Assembly: GCA_035623075.1 (NCBI GenBank)
Contig: DASPUC010000049.1
Span: forward strand, 115,177-179,176
DNA length: 64,000 bases
Source of the DNA: Nitrospiraceae bacterium
GTDB lineage: Bacteria > Nitrospirota > Nitrospiria > Nitrospirales > Nitrospiraceae
Direction of reading: 5' to 3'
Below the pieces are notes generated by a model. The model made no database searches. It was not told the origin of the DNA and was given only the letters and a program-made list of their open reading frames with translations. Shown here one piece after another: positions 61,812 to 64,000 of the stretch. Position numbers and translations under genes: made by a program. Every line of letters starts with the position of its first letter. Position 1 is the stretch's first letter.

Positions 61812-62453
61812 TCATTTCTTTTTTACGGACAGTAACACGTGTCCGCGGCGGTTCTGCTGATAGCAGGCTTCGTCATGTTCGGCACAGAAGGGTCTCTCCT
61901 TCCCATATGAGATGATAGCGATTTGCTTCGGGGCCACTCCCATCTCGACCAGATAGCTCCTCGCAGCCTTGGCTCGCTTTTCACCGAGCACGAAGTTGTA
62001 TTCGCCCGTCCCTCGCTCATCACAATGTCCCTCAACTTTCATCACCGCACCAGGGTGAGCCTTCAGCCATTCCGCATCTCGATTCAGGGCGTTCATGCCA
62101 GAATCTGAAATCACCCATTGATCATATCCAAAAAAGACATCTTGAAGCCCCGCTTCAATCGCGGCCTTTTCTTCTTTAGTGAGTTCCGCACGTTGCCTTT
62201 CATTCATTCCTGATGAAGACACCGCAGCGATTCCACCGCCACGTTGCAACCGTTCTTCAGAGGGGTTTTGTGAAAATCCGCTCAGCTCTCCGCTGGATCC
62301 TCCCCCAGATATCGTGGGGAACTGTGAATTCCCCGATTGTCCGGCTTCCGTCTCCCCATCGGATTGCCACCACTTGGAACTGCACCCCTGTCCAGCAAGG
62401 AGAACCAAACCTATCACTGCAATGACGCCTGATCTGAATGTTTTTCCGTACAT
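61812..62453 (-). CDS. pal: Peptidoglycan-associated lipoprotein Pal
   Basis: The 213-residue product has a lipobox (GLVLLAGQGC), a Gly/Ser-rich linker, and an OmpA-like peptidoglycan-binding domain: VFFGYDQWVISDSGMNALN, VMKVEGHCDERGTGEYNFVLGEKRAKAARSYL (key part EGHCDERGTGEYN) and ISYGKERP. Pal anchors the outer membrane to peptidoglycan with TolAB. GGAGAGGAACC precedes the ATG. No tol genes are visible in this window. Confidence 0.93.
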   Translation of the reverse strand: MYGKTFRSGVIAVIGLVLLAGQGCSSKWWQSDGETEAGQSGNSQFPTISGGGSSGELSGFSQNPSEERLQRGGGIAAVSSSGMNERQRAELTKEEKAAIEAGLQDVFFGYDQWVISDSGMNALNRDAEWLKAHPGAVMKVEGHCDERGTGEYNFVLGEKRAKAARSYLVEMGVAPKQIAIISYGKERPFCAEHDEACYQQNRRGHVLLSVKKK

Positions 62454-62495
62454 GGTTCCTCTCCAATTCCTTTCGGTGAATAATCTGATGCAACA

Positions 62496-62504
62496 AATAT
62501 AGCA
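62496..62504 (-). promoter_or_regulatory. Extended -10 element upstream of pal
   Basis: On the minus strand TGC followed by TATATT (62501-62496) forms a TG-extended -10 box about 43 bases before the pal start. A matching -35 box is not evident. Confidence 0.35.
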
Positions 62505-62653
62505 CCAGAAGCGAAAACCCGCGGGTAGCAGAGCCTCCGGGGTTTATCAAGAAATATTAAAGAGTTAGGAAGATATGCGAGCACTGAGCTGGGTCTGGAA
62601 GGTAAGGAACGGCTCTACTAGGGTCTAAGGAGTAGGACGATCTGACGAGCCTG

Positions 62654-62800
62654 CTAGGAATGAGCGGATCTACGATCAGCCCAACGAATGGGGCGCATGA
62701 AAGTCCCCAGAGCCGCCAGCGCACATATGAACGCGAGCATGGCAAAACCCACCAACAAGAAAAAACCACCTCTGACGTCGTGGAGGAAAACCGGGTTCAT
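62654..62800 (-). CDS. Single-span small membrane protein (48 residues)
   Basis: The frame starts with ATG and a strong GGAGG ribosome site and encodes MNPVFLHDVRGGFFLLVGFA followed by MLAFICALAALGTFMRPIRW and a short polar tail. One membrane helix spans about residues 13-33, with a basic Arg-rich end. The protein is too small to assign a family but is likely real. It lies 140 bp upstream of the pal promoter region. Confidence 0.6.
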   Translation of the reverse strand: MNPVFLHDVRGGFFLLVGFAMLAFICALAALGTFMRPIRWADRRSAHS

Positions 62801-62830
62801 GGGATATCCCTCCTCTGGTAAATCTGTCGA

Positions 62831-63013
62831 CTATCCGCTTTGCCATCCGCAGGAACAAACCCACCGACTTATGGGATCGTGCTTCGTAAGCCAACGCCCA
62901 CAGGAGGGACAGTGCCTTGTCCAGGCCAGTCGCTCTTCGTGACCGTTAGACCGTCCGTCTAGGGTGCACACAATCTCTGACTTAAATGATAGCACCGTCT
63001 CAAACTCCATCAT
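62831..63013 (-). CDS. Small zinc-ribbon protein (60 residues)
   Basis: The frame encodes MMEFETVLSFKSEIVCTLDG and, after a charged segment, a CPSCGRWLTKHD-PISRWVCSCGWQSG zinc ribbon with two CxxC pairs. The ribbon is at the C-terminus, unlike the 42002 and 7320 ribbons. The true start may be internal. It may be a regulatory or nucleic-acid-binding small protein. Confidence 0.5.
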   Translation of the reverse strand: MMEFETVLSFKSEIVCTLDGRSNGHEERLAWTRHCPSCGRWLTKHDPISRWVCSCGWQSG

Positions 63014-63170
63014 TTATCTTCTGCGCATTTATAAGGTTATCGTCGAGGAATTGAGGAGTCTATGCAGCTTTGGTGGGGGAGCCGACCCATCGAAGCAGGT
63101 AAGGCGCTATTCGCAAGATATTGATAATACAGCGCCTATGAAGATTTCACCGAAAAATAGCAGGAAGGCT

Positions 63171-63215
63171 TGGTGCGCCCGGCAGGAATTGAACCTGCGA
63201 CCTGCGGGTTCGAAG
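63171..63215 (-). pseudogene. 3' fragment of tRNA-Arg (anticodon TCG), probable attachment site
   Basis: On the minus strand the sequence CTTCGAA (an anticodon loop with TCG), then CCCGC, variable bases, the T arm GCAGG-TTCAATT-CCTGC and CGGGCGCACCA (acceptor, discriminator and encoded CCA) are present. The 5' half, including GCGCCCG and the anticodon 5' stem, is missing. This is typical of an island att site made by integrase at a tRNA 3' end. It is not a working tRNA gene. Confidence 0.65.
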
Positions 63216-63595
63216 GCCTTTAAGGTGATTGTTCGTAACTCCCTGATCTTGCGTCTGGTCGACCGCTTTTAACTACGAGTCTGGGTACTTAGTGGCATTC
63301 TGGTTCGTGCAGTTGCTTCTAGTTGGTTATCGTCGTTTGAGCAATCTTATAACACAAAAATAGCACAGCGATGAAATGAGAGAGTCGGCTCCGGTCTCTT
63401 TCCGCTCTGGTTGGTCCGACCCTCAGAGAGGAAGTGGACCCGCTTTAAGGGGGGAGGTCAACGCGGAAAGCAGTCAGGCCTCCATTACTCCACTCGTACG
63501 GAGGAACTGTTCGGCCGCGTGATCGCGTTACTCACACGTGCACCGTTGTGCTTCTAAAGGCCGTCTCAAGACAGTGTCGCAGCGAGACCGTCAGA
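63216..63595. other. Lower-GC intergenic stretch right of the att-like fragment
   Basis: No convincing gene is seen. The sequence has several A/T-rich tracts (TTATAACACAAAAATAGCAC) unlike the flanking genes, consistent with island DNA. Confidence 0.4.
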
Positions 63596-63787
63596 CTACC
63601 GCTTTTTAGTTGTTCGACGGTGCCGATTCTTGGTCGTCGTTCTCTTGCGGCGCTTCAGTGGCTTGGGTCGGCGAATCCGAATGGGTTTGGGCTGGAAGAG
63701 CGGCCCACCAATAGCGTCTTCAGCGATTTCGTGGGCCAGATGGAAGTGCTCAGGCTCGGTGGAAGTCTTTTTGGTCTTCTTGGGCAT
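63596..63787 (-). CDS. Small very basic protein (63 residues)
   Basis: The frame encodes MPKKTKKTSTEPEHFHLAHE, then AEDAIGGPLFQPKP and a Lys/Arg-rich tail (RRPKPLKRRKRTTTKNRHRR). It lacks a clear ribosome site and known domain. The basic tail suggests nucleic-acid binding; it may be accessory island DNA. Confidence 0.4.
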   Translation of the reverse strand: MPKKTKKTSTEPEHFHLAHEIAEDAIGGPLFQPKPIRIRRPKPLKRRKRTTTKNRHRRTTKKR

Positions 63788-63861
63788 AGGGCTATCATGC
63801 CATAGACAATCGCTAGAGTCACGAGTCCTCGGCGTCGCATTGAGCCCGTGCCGACCAGTGT

Positions 63862-64000
63862 TGACCTGCCCCCTGTAGTTGTACCACTTGCAATGTGACT
63901 CACGCGCACCGTGGCGCGATGGCTTCCGGTGCCGGCGGACGATAGCCCAGGGCGCTGTGGGGCCGAATCCGGTTGTAGGTCTGCCGCCAGCGCTCCACGA
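63862..64000 (-). mobile_element. Partial IS3-type insertion sequence end
   Basis: The region contains the transposase C-terminus at 63900-64000 and, beyond its stop, a likely IS end TGACCTGCCCCCTGTAGT beginning near 63862. The rest of the element extends past the right edge, so the exact ends cannot be confirmed. Confidence 0.5.
63900..64000 (-). CDS. IS3-family transposase OrfB, C-terminal part only
   Basis: The last 33 residues visible read as VERWRQTYNRIRPHSALGYR and PPAPEAIAPRCA before the TGA at 63902-63900. The YNRIRPHSALGYRPP segment is a hallmark of the IS3-family OrfB integrase C-terminus. The remainder lies to the right of the window. Confidence 0.85.
   Translation of the reverse strand, partial: VERWRQTYNRIRPHSALGYRPPAPEAIAPRCA

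Noticed and set aside
63171..63215. Complete tRNA-Arg gene
   Set aside because: The 5' half with acceptor strand and D arm is absent on the minus strand; only the 3' part is present.

Overview
The window looks like a 64 kb piece of a Nitrospira-type (Nitrospirota) chromosome. This is an inference from moderately high GC, the mix of gene families (LL-diaminopimelate aminotransferase, LarB/LarC, a Pal lipoprotein of a Gram-negative envelope, several single-domain PilZ proteins and many short secreted or lipoprotein ORFs), and frequent short palindromic intergenic repeats. No rRNA, phylogenetic marker or database search was available, so the genus is not proven. Most of the window is dense housekeeping DNA with many 4-base ATGA stop/start overlaps between co-directional genes.

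Layout, left to right. Positions 1-6203 (minus strand): gpsA-larB, then larC, a cation/Ca2+ exchanger, pdxA and a truncated unknown gene; a secreted protein on the plus strand separates larB from larC. Positions 6510-9803: an outer-membrane barrel, a zinc-ribbon protein, and a minus-strand pair encoding an ArgZ-type arginine dihydrolase and a TIGR00300-type ornithine cyclodeaminase, which together look like a split arginine-to-proline pathway. Positions 9906-19671: truD, an EF-hand secreted protein with a metallophosphoesterase, a HEAT-repeat membrane protein, MarR, an MBL hydrolase, a SirB1-like protein, a two-gene ABC exporter with a Lon-N-domain protein, and an AttH-like lipocalin.

Positions 19672-21200 are accessory: diverged repeats and an integron-cassette-like unit with attC-like sites around a small monooxygenase-fold gene, with no integrase in view. 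Positions 21219-29159 hold a BNR-repeat lipoprotein, small envelope proteins, two methyltransferases, a MITE-like element with terminal inverted repeats, a macro-domain hydrolase and a class I amidotransferase. Positions 29293-41022 carry dapL, folK-panC, a PilZ/zinc-ribbon protein, a MazG-like protein, rmuC, a rifampin-phosphotransferase-like dikinase, glycerate kinase, a lytic transglycosylase, a type-5 uracil-DNA glycosylase and a transaldolase.

Positions 42359-52419 form a minus-strand amino-acid cluster, argD-argF-argG-argH-(small lipoprotein)-(radical SAM)-lysA-dapA-dapB, with a good promoter before argD. Together with dapL it covers much of lysine synthesis by the DAP-aminotransferase route and the last steps of arginine synthesis. 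Positions 52571-62453 include a DUF2628 protein, gpmA, an ATP-grasp/zinc-peptidase pair, a low-molecular-weight phosphatase, ttcA, msrA, two PilZ proteins and pal. From 62654 rightward come tiny genes, then a 3' tRNA-Arg fragment that looks like the edge of an integrated island, ending in a partial IS3-type transposase at the right edge.

Five genes or likely genes are only about 48-60 codons long (42002, 60953, 61084, 62654 and 62831).
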